Position numbers and translations under genes: made by a program
Origin: Ephydatia muelleri
Taxonomy: Eukaryota; Porifera; Demospongiae; Spongillida; Spongillidae
Length of the DNA stretch: 64,000 bases
Direction: 5' to 3'
Assembly (NCBI GenBank): GCA_013339895.1
Contig: JABACO010000015.1
Span: 1,758,229-1,822,228, forward strand
In this document: one piece after another, positions 46,048 to 59,539 of the stretch
How the letters are laid out: every line of letters starts with the position of its first letter
Position numbering within the stretch: position 1 is the first letter of the stretch
The notes under the pieces: generated by a model
The model's input: the letters and a program-made list of their open reading frames with translations, nothing else
The model's database searches: none
Told to the model about the DNA's origin: nothing

Positions 46048-46438
46048 ATGTCAGAGCTTATAAACAAAGATTATAAATGGGAAGTTTTTTTCTACACATT
46101 TTCCTTTCCTCCTCTATCTCCATCCATTCTCCAGCACACAGGGCATTTGAGACCTAAAGCCCTCAAATATGAATCTAAGAAAATAGAGAAACAGATACGC
46201 ACTTCTCAATGCCACCAAACAATGGTGAATACACGGCATGTATCAGACTATTACTCATTGGTTAGGGATAGTTATGATGGGGAGGAGACTGATAGCAGCT
46301 CAAAAGTTTTTGCACATCTTCATTCTTCAAACAGTTGGTTAATTAACTATTAAAATTCAAATACCAGCTAGCTCTTCTTCCTTGCAGCATTGATCACGGT
46401 GACAATGGTGGCATCATATGGGGAGGATCATTCAGAGG
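46048..46438 (+). CDS. Possible exons of an unrecognised gene
   Basis: An open frame at 46048-46353 (101 codons, charged, containing KYESKKIEKQIRT) is followed by a block 46389-46436 bounded by a ttccttgcag acceptor and a gtatgtg donor (ALITVTMVASYGEDHSE in one frame). No family is recognised, and it may be chance. The interval 46439-47330 has no supported feature. Confidence 0.2.
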
Positions 46439-47330
46439 TATGTGACGTATTGTGATTATGCATGTTGCGTAGTGAAACTGTTTTCTATATGTCTCACAAT
46501 GTGTGAGCTAGCAAATACAATGCTGAGCACAAGGGCAACCACATGCCCACCCCTCTATCCCACTGAAAAATAAATTGACATTGCTGACAGCACTAGACTT
46601 GACCCAATGATAGTTATTTCAATTTCAATATTAAAAACTGACTACCACCATGTAAAAGCTGAGTTGGAAAAGAAAACTGAGTCGAATAACATTTAGTTCT
46701 GATACACTATAGGGAGATTTCGCTATCAGAATCTCCAGCACTGTGCTCAGATGTTTCCCGTGCCCATTATGAACGATTCATGTAAACAATCAGATAATCT
46801 TAAACCACTAATACTTGTGTGACGTATTGCCACTTGCAATAAGAAATGGAGCGAAGGAGGTGAGTGAATACAGTTAGCCACGGTAGCTCAAATTCTCATA
46901 AATATGCTTTGTAACATAGCTCTTAGTTGCATGGTGAGGTGGTGAGGTGGCGAAGTGGCGAGAATGTGGCTCGTGAATACAATACGCAGCCTTATCATTT
47001 TGAGGCATCGTAAGGAAACTGTGGTTGTTTACTGTGGCATCTGCCGAGAGGTGTGTCTCAACGCTAATCGATTCCGAAGCTATTTGTGACCGTTTCAATA
47101 ATACCTTGGAACTATGTGTAGGCAATAGCAGATGGGTCCATATTGACACACACATGCACACACACACACACAGCAACAATAGTGTCTAGCTACTTTGAAC
47201 TTTTATTCAAGAGCTGCATATTTCAATTTTGTTATCAGACAAAGGGGTTGATACCCAAACTAACTCTTCTTGCGCTAGTGACTAAAGATGCTCAATCTGT
47301 AATCAAATTCAACCATTAAATATATTAGAT

Positions 47331-49975
47331 ATGTGGTAGAGCCATTTTTTGTTTTGCAAAAAATAATAATCATAAACTCACTCACCCCAACTTTAAAGCT
47401 CTGTAGCATGTGTGTATTTTACACAAAATTCTGGAACTTATGAACTCTTTGGCATTGTGAACCTTGTCGATGAAATTAACTAAGACTAGCAGATTTGTTA
47501 ACATAGATGTGTATAGATGGATAAGCCTAAATAGGTGTGGATTCCCACAATTGAAAATAAGGAGTGTCTTACAATCACTACACTTACATTTTGCAATAGT
47601 TACTTAAAGGCAAATACTAATTTCATATTCTATTTTTGGAGGAGAGGTTTGCAGGTAATTAAGAAGGTACCAAAAATAGTGTATCCCCTTATGTAATCAT
47701 GCAAACGAGTGAAGCAAGAACACGCACGAAGGCAATTGTAAGACACTCCCTCTTTTCAATTGTGGGGATCCGTAACTAAGTGTATGACACTGGCAAAAAC
47801 TCTGTTCAGCAACCTAACAGGTCTGCTTGTACACTATAACAATCAATATTCCGTTTAACATCCATTCATACCAATAGGTAGTTGTGTCTTTGCACTCTTG
47901 TGACTCACTGCACCTGTCTGCAGGACTTCTACACTCCCTATGCAAGAAATGGGCTACGTGGACAAATGTACCAAGGCAGTATATTTATATTTAACAAGGT
48001 AATTAACAGTACCTAGTAATGTTGTGGGAAATGTATACTATGTTCAGATGTATAGAAAAGCACTCTTGAAGTGCAGGTGTTTTGGTTCACAGAGTAAGCA
48101 ATCAAAAGTGGTCAATGCAATGAACAAGCCATGTATGCATTTGCTTTATAGATCAGTCAGATGCTAAATGCAGGGTGTATTCAGTGTTTTGAAGAGCAGG
48201 GTTTTGATATATTTATTCAGATTATATTATATGAGCAGGAAATGTGCATTAATTTTGCACAGCTGTATCGCCATAACGGATAGAGGAACAGAACAAATGA
48301 ATAGGTATAGGACCTCTCTTCATACAAACTGAATTTGAAGTGCTTTGATATTCCTGCCGAAAGTTATGGCGGATTCAAACCCTGTGAGGTATCGGACATT
48401 ACAGTACTGGCATGGAGCTAGTGCAAGACCCCAAAATGTATTTTACCGTAGAGAAATGTTGTAGTGTGAAAGGTAGGAAATAGGATGTTGATAGCATTTA
48501 TTGTTCAGAAGTTATAACGATTTAAACGCAAATGAGTTTTATTTATAATATATGGGGCATGTCTGTCTGTTCCAAATATGTACATATGGTGGTAGAACCT
48601 TTTTTTTGTGCTGCAACAAAAAAGAAAATCATAAACCCACTCACTCCAACATTAAAGCTCTGTAGTATGTGTGTATTTTCTGGAGCTTATAATCTCTATA
48701 ATTTTTTTATGGCATTGTGAGCCTTGTCAATGAAATTAACCTAAGACTAGCAGATTTGTTAACATAGATGTGTATACATGCATTCTTACAATCATACAAT
48801 CACTACACTTACATTTTGCAAAAGTTACATAAGGGCAATACTCATCTCTTATTTTTATTTTTGGAGGAGAGGTTTGCAGTAATTGAGTAGGTACCAAAAT
48901 TAATGTATCACCTTTATGTAATTATGCAAATGAGTGAAGCAAGAATGTGCACAAGGGCAATTGTAAGACACTCCCTATTTTCAATTGTGGGGATCCGTAA
49001 CTAAGTGTGTACACTGGCAAAAACTCTGTTCAGCAACCTGTACACTGCAATCAATGCTCCATTTACATACCAATAGGTAGTTGCACCTCTCTGCAGGATC
49101 TCTGCATTGCCTATGCAAGGAAGGGGTGAATGCTTCATGGTAGTTTTTTTGCCTCCTTCTGCAAAGTAATTAACAGCACCTAGTAATTTTGTGGGAAATG
49201 TATACTATGTTCAGATGTATAGAAAACACCCTTGAAGTGCAGAAGCTTTTGGTTCAACGAGTAAGCAACCAAAAATGACCACAATACAACAATGCAACGA
49301 ACAAGACCATGTATGCATTGACTTTATAGATCAGTCAGATGCTAAATGCAGGGTGTATGAAGAGCAGGGTTTTGAGATATTTGTTCTGATTATATTATAT
49401 GAGCAGGAAATGTGCATTAATTTTGCACAGCTGTATTGCTGTAACGGATAGAGGAACAGAACGAATGAATAGGTATAGGACCCCTGTACCTACAATCCGA
49501 ATTTGAAGCACTTTGATTACTCCAGCCGAAAGTTATATGGCGGGTTCAAACCCTGTGGCATCGGACGTTGCAATACTGGCACTCTAACAATCAATGTTCC
49601 GTTTAACATCCATTCATACCAATAGGTAGTTGTATCTTTGCACTCTTGTGACTCACTGCACCTCTCTGCAGGACACTCCTGTACTTGCCTGTAGAAGAAA
49701 TGGCTGAAGGCACCACGGAAAATTTTTTAGCTGCCCCCATGCAAGGTAATTAACAGCACCTAGTAATGTTGTGGGAAATGTATACTATATTCAGATGTAT
49801 AGAAAAACACCCTTGAAGTGCAGGTGTTTTGGTTCAAAGAGTAAGCAATCAAAAGTGGTCAATGCAACGAACAAGCCATGTATGCATTTGCTTTATAGAT
49901 CAGTCAGATGCTAAGTACAGGGTGCATTCAGTGTTTTGAAGAGCTGCATGGGTTTTGAGATATTTTTGTGTTGTG
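47331..49975 (+). repeat. Tandem array of units of about 1.2 kb (two full, one partial)
   Basis: Unit 1 from about 47331, unit 2 from about 48586, and a partial third from about 49585 share words such as actcactc.ccaac.ttaaagctctgtag, caattgtaagacactccct and ttagatcagtcagatgctaa. Units 1 and 2 each end with a degenerate arm of the foldback transposon family (48233-48540 and 49390-49575). The interval 49976-50500 has nothing recognised. Confidence 0.85.
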
Positions 49976-51284
49976 CAAAGTAGAGTTATAGTATGTCTAA
50001 CGGACAAACGTCGGGCAGTTGTATGAAAAAGCATTCACCCGCATGAACAAGACAGTTACAAATTTCATTGGCAGTGCATTTGGGTCCTCTATATACTGCT
50101 GAGCGCTGCTATTGCTAGTCATTATGCCTGTGTGTTGTATGTGTTTATATGTGTGTGCATTATGTTTGCACACATGGCTGTGCATGTGTTTCCATGTATT
50201 AGTCACCAGCTGCACATTTGCGTCTATGGCTCTAGCAATTGATCCAGGTGGACAATCTTCTCAACTCATTGTCCAAAGATAAACAAAAGTAAGTGCAAAT
50301 GTGTGTTGAGGTGTACGCATGCATGCCGGTATGTAGAATAATGTGTTTAAACAACTAAATGTTGTTCGGAGCAAAATCCTGATCTCTGTTATGCATGGCT
50401 ATACCTCAAGTTATGTATGAACACCTCAAGGTATGTATGGCCTACCACAATGTACATTTCACTGCATTGCAGCTACATACATGTGGTGGCCCCACATAGC
50501 ATGGGATCGTTTCCGCGAAAAGGGACCTAGTGCATATTATAAAATTTGTTATAAAAATGCCTTATGTTTAAATCGCTGTAACTCCCGAATGGTACACGCC
50601 ATCGACTTCCTATTTTCAACACGTCATACTACACCATTTCAGTATTTTGGCGCTTTGCACAAACGTTACGAGACCCGATAGCCCATGGGGTTCAAAAACG
50701 CCACATCTTCAGGTAGGAGCGTCCAAATTGTTTTAAATTCGGTGTGTATGTAGAGGGGTCCTGTCACTATTGAGTTGTTCTTTTCATTAATTTTTACTTT
50801 ATCCGTTACGGAGATATACCTGTGCAAATTTAATGCACATTTCCAGTTCAATTCGCACAATTATTGCATGCAGCCCACGTTCCATTCTCCCAATCCACAA
50901 TAAAATTTCGATAACTTTCTTTGTTCCGCCCATTCTCCACCCATACTCTGCCTAAAACGAAGCTACAATTTCATTATTCTGCTGTTGCCAGACTCCCAAA
51001 CGCTTTTACAGGTGAAACGTAGAGTGCTAGATGATGAGTGTAACTGAGGGAAAAAGTATACTTTTAGAGCTACAAGCAACAATGCAGAGGAAAACCACAG
51101 TGAGTATGAAACCAGGGTACAGAAATTTAGAATAGAATCAGTTGCCTCTTGAGCTGTTCATTGAATAAAACGCTGTGCAGAGGAAACGTTCAGAGAGGAA
51201 GACCTTACACTTGAATCTATTTGGATGTACCATCATTATTAGAGTGTGTTATAATGTTGCCATATGTGTCACGGTGCATAAGTG

Positions 51285-51410
<126 letters not shown>

Positions 51411-51737
51411 AAGTGATGTGCTCAAGAATTGTACAGTGCTATTTGCACAACGTATGCACATGCATAAGGGTGTGTGAACCAGTATGAGGGCATGTTCACG
51501 CACGCGGGCAAAAAGAGACTTGAAGTCAGCATAAGCAGCAATAGTTGAGGCATAAAGAATGATGAGAAGTTGAGCAAGTTGAGCAAGCGTTATGCAGAAT
51601 AAGAAAGCTTTATTACACACTTCTCTACTAGAGAAAGATTATGTGAGTGCATAGGAATATATAGGCATGTTGTGGTAAATATAGTGTTATTCTTTGCACA
51701 TGCATGTATACAGTGATGCACAGTGTATGCAAGCACA

Positions 51738-51966
51738 ATGGACCAATCCAATGGGACACAGAGGATCAACATACAGGGACAAAATGTACGTACAAAGGAC
51801 CAATCATATGGGCCTATGGGGTCACAATGCGTGTACAAAAGAACAATCCTATAGGGACACGAGGTACCTGTGTGTACACAGGACCAACCCTACAGGGATC
51901 GGATGCACAAATAGAGGACCAATCCTATGAGCACACGATCCACGTACAGTCGTCCAATCCTATGGG
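51738..51966. repeat. Degenerate minisatellite with ggaccaatcctatggga core
   Basis: About six units of 35-40 bp. Each carries a version of gaccaatcctatgggac followed by a variable spacer with gtacgta or gtgtgtac words. It lies inside the 2.6-kb element. Confidence 0.8.
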
Positions 51967-53110
51967 ACGCTGCATGTAGCTCATACTTATGTACATGTGA
52001 GAGTTGTTATAAGGAATGCTTCGGCAACAATGCAGGGGAACAACTAAGAGAGTGGTATAGAAGCTCAGTACATAAACCCACTCAAAAATGCACACAGTTA
52101 AATGGAATAGGTCCCGTGCATGTAACAAAGTGTGGTGTAAAAGTGTGTCATCATCAGACTGGTTTATTGTGTGCCACATGTACTGTACGTGAGTGTGGGT
52201 GTTGTGCATAAGAATATGCCATACGATGGTGTACAGGTTTATATAACGCAACAATTCAAGTGTGTGCACAAGTGCAGGAGACTGTGTGAGCCAGCATGGG
52301 TGCATGTTCATGTATTATGTGTGAGCTGAAAATTGTAAATACAACCGATGTCATTGCAAGCGTAGCTGAGTGGGCGTGACAAGAAATTTAGCAAGGGCTA
52401 TACTAATAGCAAATTGGAAGCTTTATTACACGACTAGAGAATGATGCAAGTGCGTAGCAAATAGCCTTACTCATGCCGTGTTGAACACTGCCACCCCACG
52501 ACGTGGGAGGCGCAAGAATACTGCAACAATTCATTCAGATCCATCAATTTGGTACGATCGTTTTGCGAAGCGAGAAGTGTTCTTCGTTTAATTCACCGGT
52601 ATAAACTCGCTGCCTGGGTGAGGCAAAATTGTTGCGAACGGCTAGCTTAGTTTTAGGCAGAGAATGGGCGGAACAAAGAATTTATGTGGATTGGGAGAAT
52701 GGAACGCGGGTTGCATGCATACAATAATGGCGCTTATCGAGCAGGAAATGTGCATTAACTTTGCACAGCTGTATCTCCGTAACGGATAACATAAACATTA
52801 GCGAACTAAAATAATCAATAGCGACAGGACCCCTCTACATACACACTGAATTTGAAACGAATTGGACGCTCCTACCTGAAGATGTGGCAGTTTCGAACCC
52901 CATGGGTAATCAGGTCTCATAACGTCGGCACGGAGCTTGTGTAAGGCACGAAAATATAGATCTACATACAGAAACGGTGTGCTATGAAGTGTTGAAAATA
53001 GAAAGTCAATAGCGTTTACAGTTCAGAAGTTATTGCGATTTAAACGTAAGGCATTTTTATAACAAATTTTATAATATGCACTAGGTCCCTTTTCGCGGAA
53101 ACGATCCCAT

Positions 53111-56019
53111 ATGTAATATGATATTAGGCCAATACCATATGTAATGTGATGTTAGGCCAATATTCAACAGAACTATTCTACTGCTATCAAGGTTTTTAAT
53201 TAAGGCTGCATTGATCACCAGGCAAAGTGTAATCATGGATACATTACAATGGTGATGTGTATAGTGCATTGATTGACTGTGGTGTTAAACCAATACCATA
53301 TTTAATGTCATGTTAGGTCACACATTTAGATACATATGGTATTGGTCTAGGGCACCACATTACATATTGTATTGACCTAAAATCACATTGCATATGGTTA
53401 AAATCTAAACACTCAGTTGTATGATTAGATTTGTACTGTGCATAGTAGGTGTAGACCTTTTCTGAGAAAGTTACTAAATGGTTACTTCTCTCTCTCTCTC
53501 CATAGACCTCTCAGCTAATTAAGATCACCTGTTTGAGTTAATGTGTCTGGAACAATACTTCATTTATCACTGCATGCTGTCATGTTTATCAAATGCTGCT
53601 TTACTTATTGTATTATGGTTAACAAATTATAATTGCACTATAATAGTTCTAGTTTGAGGCCTCAAACCTGGTTTTTAATTTGTATTATTACTTTGCCACC
53701 AAGTACGAGCACGCAATGCTCTTGCATTTGCATGGGCAGATGCATGTTAAGTTTAGTAATACATCCTGCACTGAAGAACCACTGACCGGCCTTGTCTGTA
53801 AGTCCAAGCCAGGTGGAAAAAGATCTGTATATGAAAGCTTCTGAGGCTTTGCCCCAGATTCTAAAGTTCCCCATACCCCCTAACTGTGACAGTGGCACTC
53901 TCAAAGTTGGTAGTGTTGCTCCTCCCCCTCTCCACATACAACACAAACAATACACGTACACACACAATCACCCCAAATTTTAAACCACCCCTGGAGCAGT
54001 TGGTAGAGCTGGTGCTTGAAGTGGTGTGCGCAGCTGGGGATTTCAGAATACCTGTTGTACTCACGGCTGACTTAAATGATGCAATAATTGGGATTGTTGG
54101 CAATTGGAGAAGGCAGAGCTCTAAGGGAAGAGTGTGGGACTTCAGAGTATTCATCAGGGGAAAACAAATCAGACAACAGCCACCAGTTTGAAATCTGAGC
54201 ATTTATAATATGCATATGTAAGGGCTTGCGTAATTATTTACCGATATGTGCATTTGCAAATGGGAGTGGTCCTCGCTTCAGCTTAACTTGGCAATGATCA
54301 ATGTCTGATGATTATGCAAGGCCTGAGGCTGCACGCGCACTGTAATGATAGGAAAACAATATATGAGCTGCAGATGATATATTGCCATCGGAGTAGGTCC
54401 CCCCAAATATGTCATCATTTCAAATCATGTAACCTGGGATATCACAAGTTCTCAAGGCCTCGTTCATTAATGCCTACTTTGGCAATATGGTTGAATTATT
54501 CAACAATTTTTTGGGGCATATGAAGAACAAAACACAAATCGGATGTCTGTTCTTAGCAAGTCATATTGTAGTTTCACTGGCATCAACAATCAATTAATGG
54601 GGCTGTTATTTTTGACATCACACAATAGTTTAGCCCATCAGTGTGTTGGCTGGATAGAAAGTAAAAACTGAATGACCGATTTATACACAAAATACCATGC
54701 AACTGAGATCGGAGTCAATGTTCTTCGATACGTATCAGCATATGAACCGTATGCAGTTTTCTATATGATTCATATGCAGAGTCAGCATAACTACCGATTC
54801 GGATTGATCACTCATACGAATGGTATCATGGTCTGCATACTATATCTCTGCATATTAATTGTTATGCACCTGCATGTGTCTTGCAGACTCGCTATATGGC
54901 ACTTCATAAGAAGCGTATGCTGCATTGTATATACATCCTTTACAGGTCTGCAAATGGAATCGTATAACCAGTACCCAAAACCATCCGATGATAATATATA
55001 TATCCTTTACAGGTCTGCATATGGAATCGTATAACCAGTACCCAAAACCATCCAATAATAATATAGGTTGAGGATAACTGTTTTTAATAACAAGTTTCAG
55101 CTTGTACATTATAGGAACGGCAAAGTTCTTATATGCACTCTATGGCACACACTGGTGATGGCATTACGATTGGGGGCATCCATCAGGGGGTACAGCCGAT
55201 TCTCTTTCGTCCCTCAATATCCAGCACGACGCTGAGCTGCTCTCGTGCTGCTTATCCAAAGTGTAACAACAGAAGACAAAAGTCAAAGCTTTCAAAACTG
55301 ACTTACCCTGCACGTGAAACTCTTTGGCGAGATTCAGTCTGCTATTTCAAAACACCTGTGCATACAGCAGAGACATCTAAAATGCACTGTCATGTGTACA
55401 CCGAGAACGTACTGCGGTGTATGGCATTTCCTTTCCGAGCGAGTTCTTTCTTTATAGCCAGCGTTGAACCGTTTTTCTGACTGCGATGTAACTCTGCAAA
55501 TAATAATTAGCGATACGATTAGATTACTTACCTTCAAGTTCAGTGATCCTATAGAATTGTCTCTATGGGAATGCACATTAGGACATATATATGAACAGCC
55601 CCTAGTCTGGTCCTATCGGCAGACCATAGATCTTCGATTACCTTACTAGCTTATCAGTACGTGACATTCTGGTTCTCCGTAATACTGAGTACTTCCTGAA
55701 GTGAACCACTTTGGTCAGCTTCATGGATTCGGCGCTTCAACTGGAACAGTTTGCATTTGGTGTAACATTTTTAGTGGTAGAGTACTTACAAGATTTCTGC
55801 ATTCCTTACTGATGTACATTGCCGCGGGTCTTTCTGTATTACGCATACTGAGTAAGTATGTCATAATTTAATGCCACTTATTGTTAATAATTAAATTGTG
55901 CACCTAGCCCGCCCACAGCTGTCTGAACGTGTGGAAACTAGGCCCCACAGTGGAAATCGTGATACTTGTCCCTAAAATTTTTTGGATGTGTTTTGATGTT
56001 AACTTGATTTTTTAACATT
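53111..56019. other. Interval with small repeats, no recognised gene
   Basis: 53098-53165 has two copies of a catatgtaat.tgat.ttaggccaata unit, with inverted relatives near 53335-53400. 54935-55063 is a 67-bp tandem duplication. Frames of 90-120 codons at 53886-54191, 54672-55034 and 55133-55480 (forward) lack recognisable motifs or introns, and I do not call them genes. Confidence 0.4.
54935..55063. repeat. 67-bp tandem duplication
   Basis: atcctttacaggtctgca begins at 54935 and again at 55002, and both copies continue through gtataaccagtacccaaaac with very few changes. Confidence 0.9.
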
Positions 56020-56099
56020 AACTATATGCAGCATTGAAAATCTGACAACGCAGTGTTGTTGACCAAACATTTGTAAACAAGTAACTTAAGGCTGGGGAC

Positions 56100-56652
56100 T
56101 CAATGGTGCAAGGTGTAGGCAGTGATGACATAGTCAGGTTGGAGGGGAGCATTCCATTGGAGGGACATGGAAGAGGAAGTGGTATTGAGGATGAGGGGGG
56201 AGCTTGGCCCACAGGTGCTAAGGGTGTGACAAAGATACAAAGTGGTTGTCATGACCACTTGGGGCTTTGTTGAATATAATTGAACACATAACACATAACC
56301 CACACAGGCACACATGCATGCAAATGCTGCTTGTATCTGCTAAGTGTACAAACTGAATGCTGACTGCCATTTTCTTTACGCAAGGCAAGAAGAGGCCATA
56401 AAACATGTACCTACAACACCAAATCATACACATGTACATGTACCTGCAACACAAACAACATCCACACACATACATGTAAACACACACCCACACACACATA
56501 CATACACACGTGCACATGCACAGACACACACGCATGCACACACACAAACACAACACACACACACACAACACACACACAACACACACAACACACAGAACAC
56601 ACACACACAACACACACACAACACACAGAACACACACACGACACACACACAC

Positions 56653-56698
<46 letters not shown>

Positions 56699-57133
56699 CC
56701 ACATACACAACGTATACGTACCACTATCCAGTGTTGTGACATTGGCAACACCACCAGTCTGACATCCAGCTGTGGTGCATGCTGCTTCCACAAAGCTGTA
56801 CTGACAAAGCTGTACTGCATTGACAGCTGCAGGTTATGTACCACGGGACACTGGAGGTAGTGAGAAGGACGTTCCCCAGTACGGAAACAGCTTACACATT
56901 GTAGGCTGTGATGATCCCATTGGGAACTGAGGGGTTAAACTACATCACATTGACAGAGGAAGAGGAGAGTGCCAGAAGCTGAGGGCTTGGAGCCCCCCCC
57001 CCCCCCCCCCAATGGTGCTGTGAAAGGGTCCAAGATGTGACAATCATACACACGACAGTGTGCATGTACATGTACATGTATGTATGTGTGCGAGTGATAC
57101 ATGTGTGAATGTGAGTATGCATGAATCCATATG

Positions 57134-57186
<53 letters not shown>

Positions 57187-57535
57187 GCCTCACATTGATT
57201 TTCATTGCAATACAGGGGGTGTGGCACCTACTTGTACTTACACAGCATGCGGTGTGAGCGGGCTACAAATACAAGTGGTGGTCACAATAAATGGGTGGGG
57301 TATATATAATAATCGGAGATCAAACACTTCAAAAGGGTGGGGTTTCCCCAAGAAAGGTGCTCCCCTATCCCACACATCATACTGGATTAGCAGGCCATTT
57401 GGATTGGACAGTGCAGTCACAGCGTTCAGAGCAGTAACATTGGGAGCAGCCTGGGATGTGGGCATGGCTTGTAACGTCTTCAAGCTGCTGGAGTTGCTTT
57501 GGCCACACCCACCGGATGTGCAGGCCTGTACCAGT
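56100..57535 (-). pseudogene. Remnant of a multi-fibronectin III gene
   Basis: Reverse-strand blocks look like FN3 exons. 57535-57380: VQACTSGGCGQSNSSSLKTL, then PNVTALNAVTALSNPNGLLI, i.e. the end of one module and start of the next. About 57000-56885: a module start with SVPNGIITAYNV followed by a gtaagc donor. 56865-56745: YSFVEAACTTAGCQTG, a module end with a gtacgt donor. 56222-56105: SSPLILNTTSSSMSLQWNAP, a module start. The AxACTxxGC pattern resembles usherin-type FN3 arrays. Damage: the conserved Trp of the second module is a TAG stop, and a 14-bp tandem duplication (agtacagctttgtc/g) shifts the frame near 56800. It is probably a pseudogene, though sequence error is possible. Confidence 0.6.
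56461..56697. repeat. CA-rich microsatellite
   Basis: A CA/ACACAA-rich tract in an apparent intron of the FN3 remnant. A second pure CA tract is at 57137-57182 and a C18 run at about 56993-57010. Confidence 0.95.
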
Positions 57536-57651
57536 ATGTACGCTGTAAACAGTTGTAGTCCATATACAGTGTATGGTATTGGACAGGGCAGGGATTTACC
57601 GCTCCCACCCCCTATCCACCCCCTGGTTTGCCCCTAATTTGAATAACCCAG

Positions 57652-57985
57652 GGAGAAGGCCAACAGTATACCATATCCACACTCAACAAGGCCAACAGAA
57701 TAGGGAGAAAGCCAACAGTATAGGGAGAAGGCCAATAGTATAGGGAGAAAGCCAACAGTATAGGGAGAAAGCCAACAGTATATAGGGAGAAGGCCAGCAG
57801 TATAGCCAACAGTATAGGGAGAAGGCCACCAGTCTAACAATAAAGGAAGAAGACCAGCAGTATAAGGAGACGAGCAATTAACGGTTCGGGAGTAAAGGGA
57901 GAAGGCTACCACTGGTTACAGTACAGGGAGATGTCCACCATTATAGAGAGATGGCCAACTGTAATAGTATAGGGAGAAGGCCATA
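57652..57985. repeat. Minisatellite of about 20 bp (gggagaaggccaacagtata)
   Basis: About 14 imperfect units with aag/aaa, cca/cag and ata variants, decaying to the right. Reverse frames across it give repeated SPYTVGFLPILLAF-like hydrophobic strings, which are repeat artefacts. Confidence 0.9.
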
Positions 57986-58046
57986 TCTACTCCTTCCACG
58001 ATATGCACATAGGGCCGAACACTACCATAGATTTAGACATGTCTAA

Positions 58047-58214
58047 ATAGAGAGGTTGCAGTGTCATCCCGGGAAGAGCGGCGGCCATGTTTTTTGGTGT
58101 CTCCAGTTCTGTTACAGAATGTTTTCAATCTGTAACAGACAACCTGTAACAGAACTCGGGACACCAAAAAACATGGCCGTCGCTCTTCCCGGGATGACAC
58201 TGCAACCTCTCTAT
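58047..58214. repeat. 168-bp palindromic element
   Basis: Arms of about 70 bp (58047-58117 and 58144-58214) beginning atagagaggttgcagtgtca and containing ttcccggga, around a loop of about 26 bp. It is a MITE-like foldback. The hAT element at 58219 inserted just beside its right end. Confidence 0.85.
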
Positions 58215-58218
58215 AATC

Positions 58219-59003
58219 CATAGGCGTCCGCTCATTTATGTTCAGGGGGGGGGGGCAATGAAGACAAGAACCAAACCCGGGGGGGTTGCGGGAGGGGGAG
58301 TGCCCCTCCCGCACGAATTCGAAGCGCAGAAAGCTTTATGTGTACAAATGTATTTATGCGCGAAAAGTCACGAAAACAGATGCACGATTCAAAGACAGCA
58401 AAACGTTAATTAGCATACTATTCTTGAAATAGAAACTGTAGGCGCCTTGGTTCAAGTCCAAATTCTGTAACCACTCTTTCAATAAATTGTTGTTTGGAAG
58501 TGCTAATCTTCTCCCTGTGAACACTGATCATGCAAAGTCCATTAAGCCGGTCTTCAGTCATGGTAGAACGTAGCCACGTTTTGGCTGTGTGCGATGCAGC
58601 GATTGCGAAAAAGAAACGCCAGGTTCAAAATCGGCTCGTGACTGAATGGTGGGCATAGCAGATGATTGTATGCACATGGCTGCTTCGTTTACTTCGCAGT
58701 CAGAGTCTAGGACTATGACAAGGGGTGATCCTTCACAGTCGGCTACCTGCCTAGCGCTCATGCTTTGTAATGTAGCATCTGACGGGGAGTTGCATACTGC
58801 TGTTGTGGATGGTGCATCACTGGTGAATTTGACCTTTTTCACGAATCTATCCATTCTCTCTGAACCGTATAAACACGTGCGCAAAGCTGCGGTTATCACC
58901 ACGAGCTGTAGTTATAGTATTTGAGTAATCATGAATTTTAATAAGCTGGGGTACGCAGGGGGGGGCAAATGCCCCCCCTTGCCCCATCGAGCGGACGCCT
59001 ATG
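58219..59003 (-). mobile_element. Internally deleted hAT transposon
   Basis: Perfect 15-bp terminal inverted repeats, cataggcgtccgctc (58219-58233) and its complement (58989-59003), flanked by the direct duplication tataatc (58212-58218 and 59004-59010). On the reverse strand an N-terminal transposase piece begins at 58854 (MDRFVKKVKF). A C-terminal piece at about 58620-58440 reads ASHTAKTWLRSTMTEDRLNG, the end of the hAT dimerisation domain. The catalytic centre is missing, so it is non-autonomous. G-rich runs lie just inside both ends. Intact ends suggest recent mobility. Confidence 0.85.
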
Positions 59004-59284
59004 TATAATCTATGACACTACCCACTGCCGAACATACCCTACGCTACTAAATTCACACAGTATACTCACCAAAACACCTGCGTCTCAGAAGATGAAAGCT
59101 GCATGAAGGGCATACGTAGTTCGATCTCTGCATGCATCATTGTACCTAATTGATGCGCTCCACATCTCCAGTGCAAATGCATGATTTTAATTTGTGTATC
59201 GCAATTCAAATTGTCGATAGTTACGTTACAATTGCAGCCATTAAAGTTTATAACCGTAGCTAGCCGACATAATGTTAATAATTA

Positions 59285-59517
59285 TAACTTTATTCTAAAG
59301 ATGACGCAAGGTATTACGTAATGACTACTACGTTTATGAATAAAATTATGCGCGATAGAAATTAAATTTTTGTCTTGATTTTAGTTTACGAATGGCATGA
59401 TGTAATCTTATAAAGCACAGATTCACAATCAGTCCGATGTATCGTAAATTATAAACGTATTTGAAATTCAATTTGAAAAAAAAATGCAAGATGACATCCT
59501 ATGTATGGGCCATTTCT
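59285..59517 (+). repeat. Dispersed AT-rich repeat, copy 3
   Basis: Diverged copy of 2455-2718, with gatgacgcaaggtattacg near the start and ctatgtatgggccatttctcc at the end. It lies directly next to a duplicated fragment of the CARD-protease gene, so the repeat may have mediated that rearrangement. Confidence 0.7.
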
Positions 59518-59539
59518 CCATATGCAGCAAGGCTTCTTC

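Noticed and set aside
53861-54202. Overlapping frames of 101 and 113 codons on opposite strands
   Set aside because: Neither shows a domain or splice context, and both overlap the same low-complexity acac tract.
57612-57912. Reverse frames resembling hydrophobic membrane repeats
   Set aside because: They are translations of the 20-bp minisatellite in different frames.
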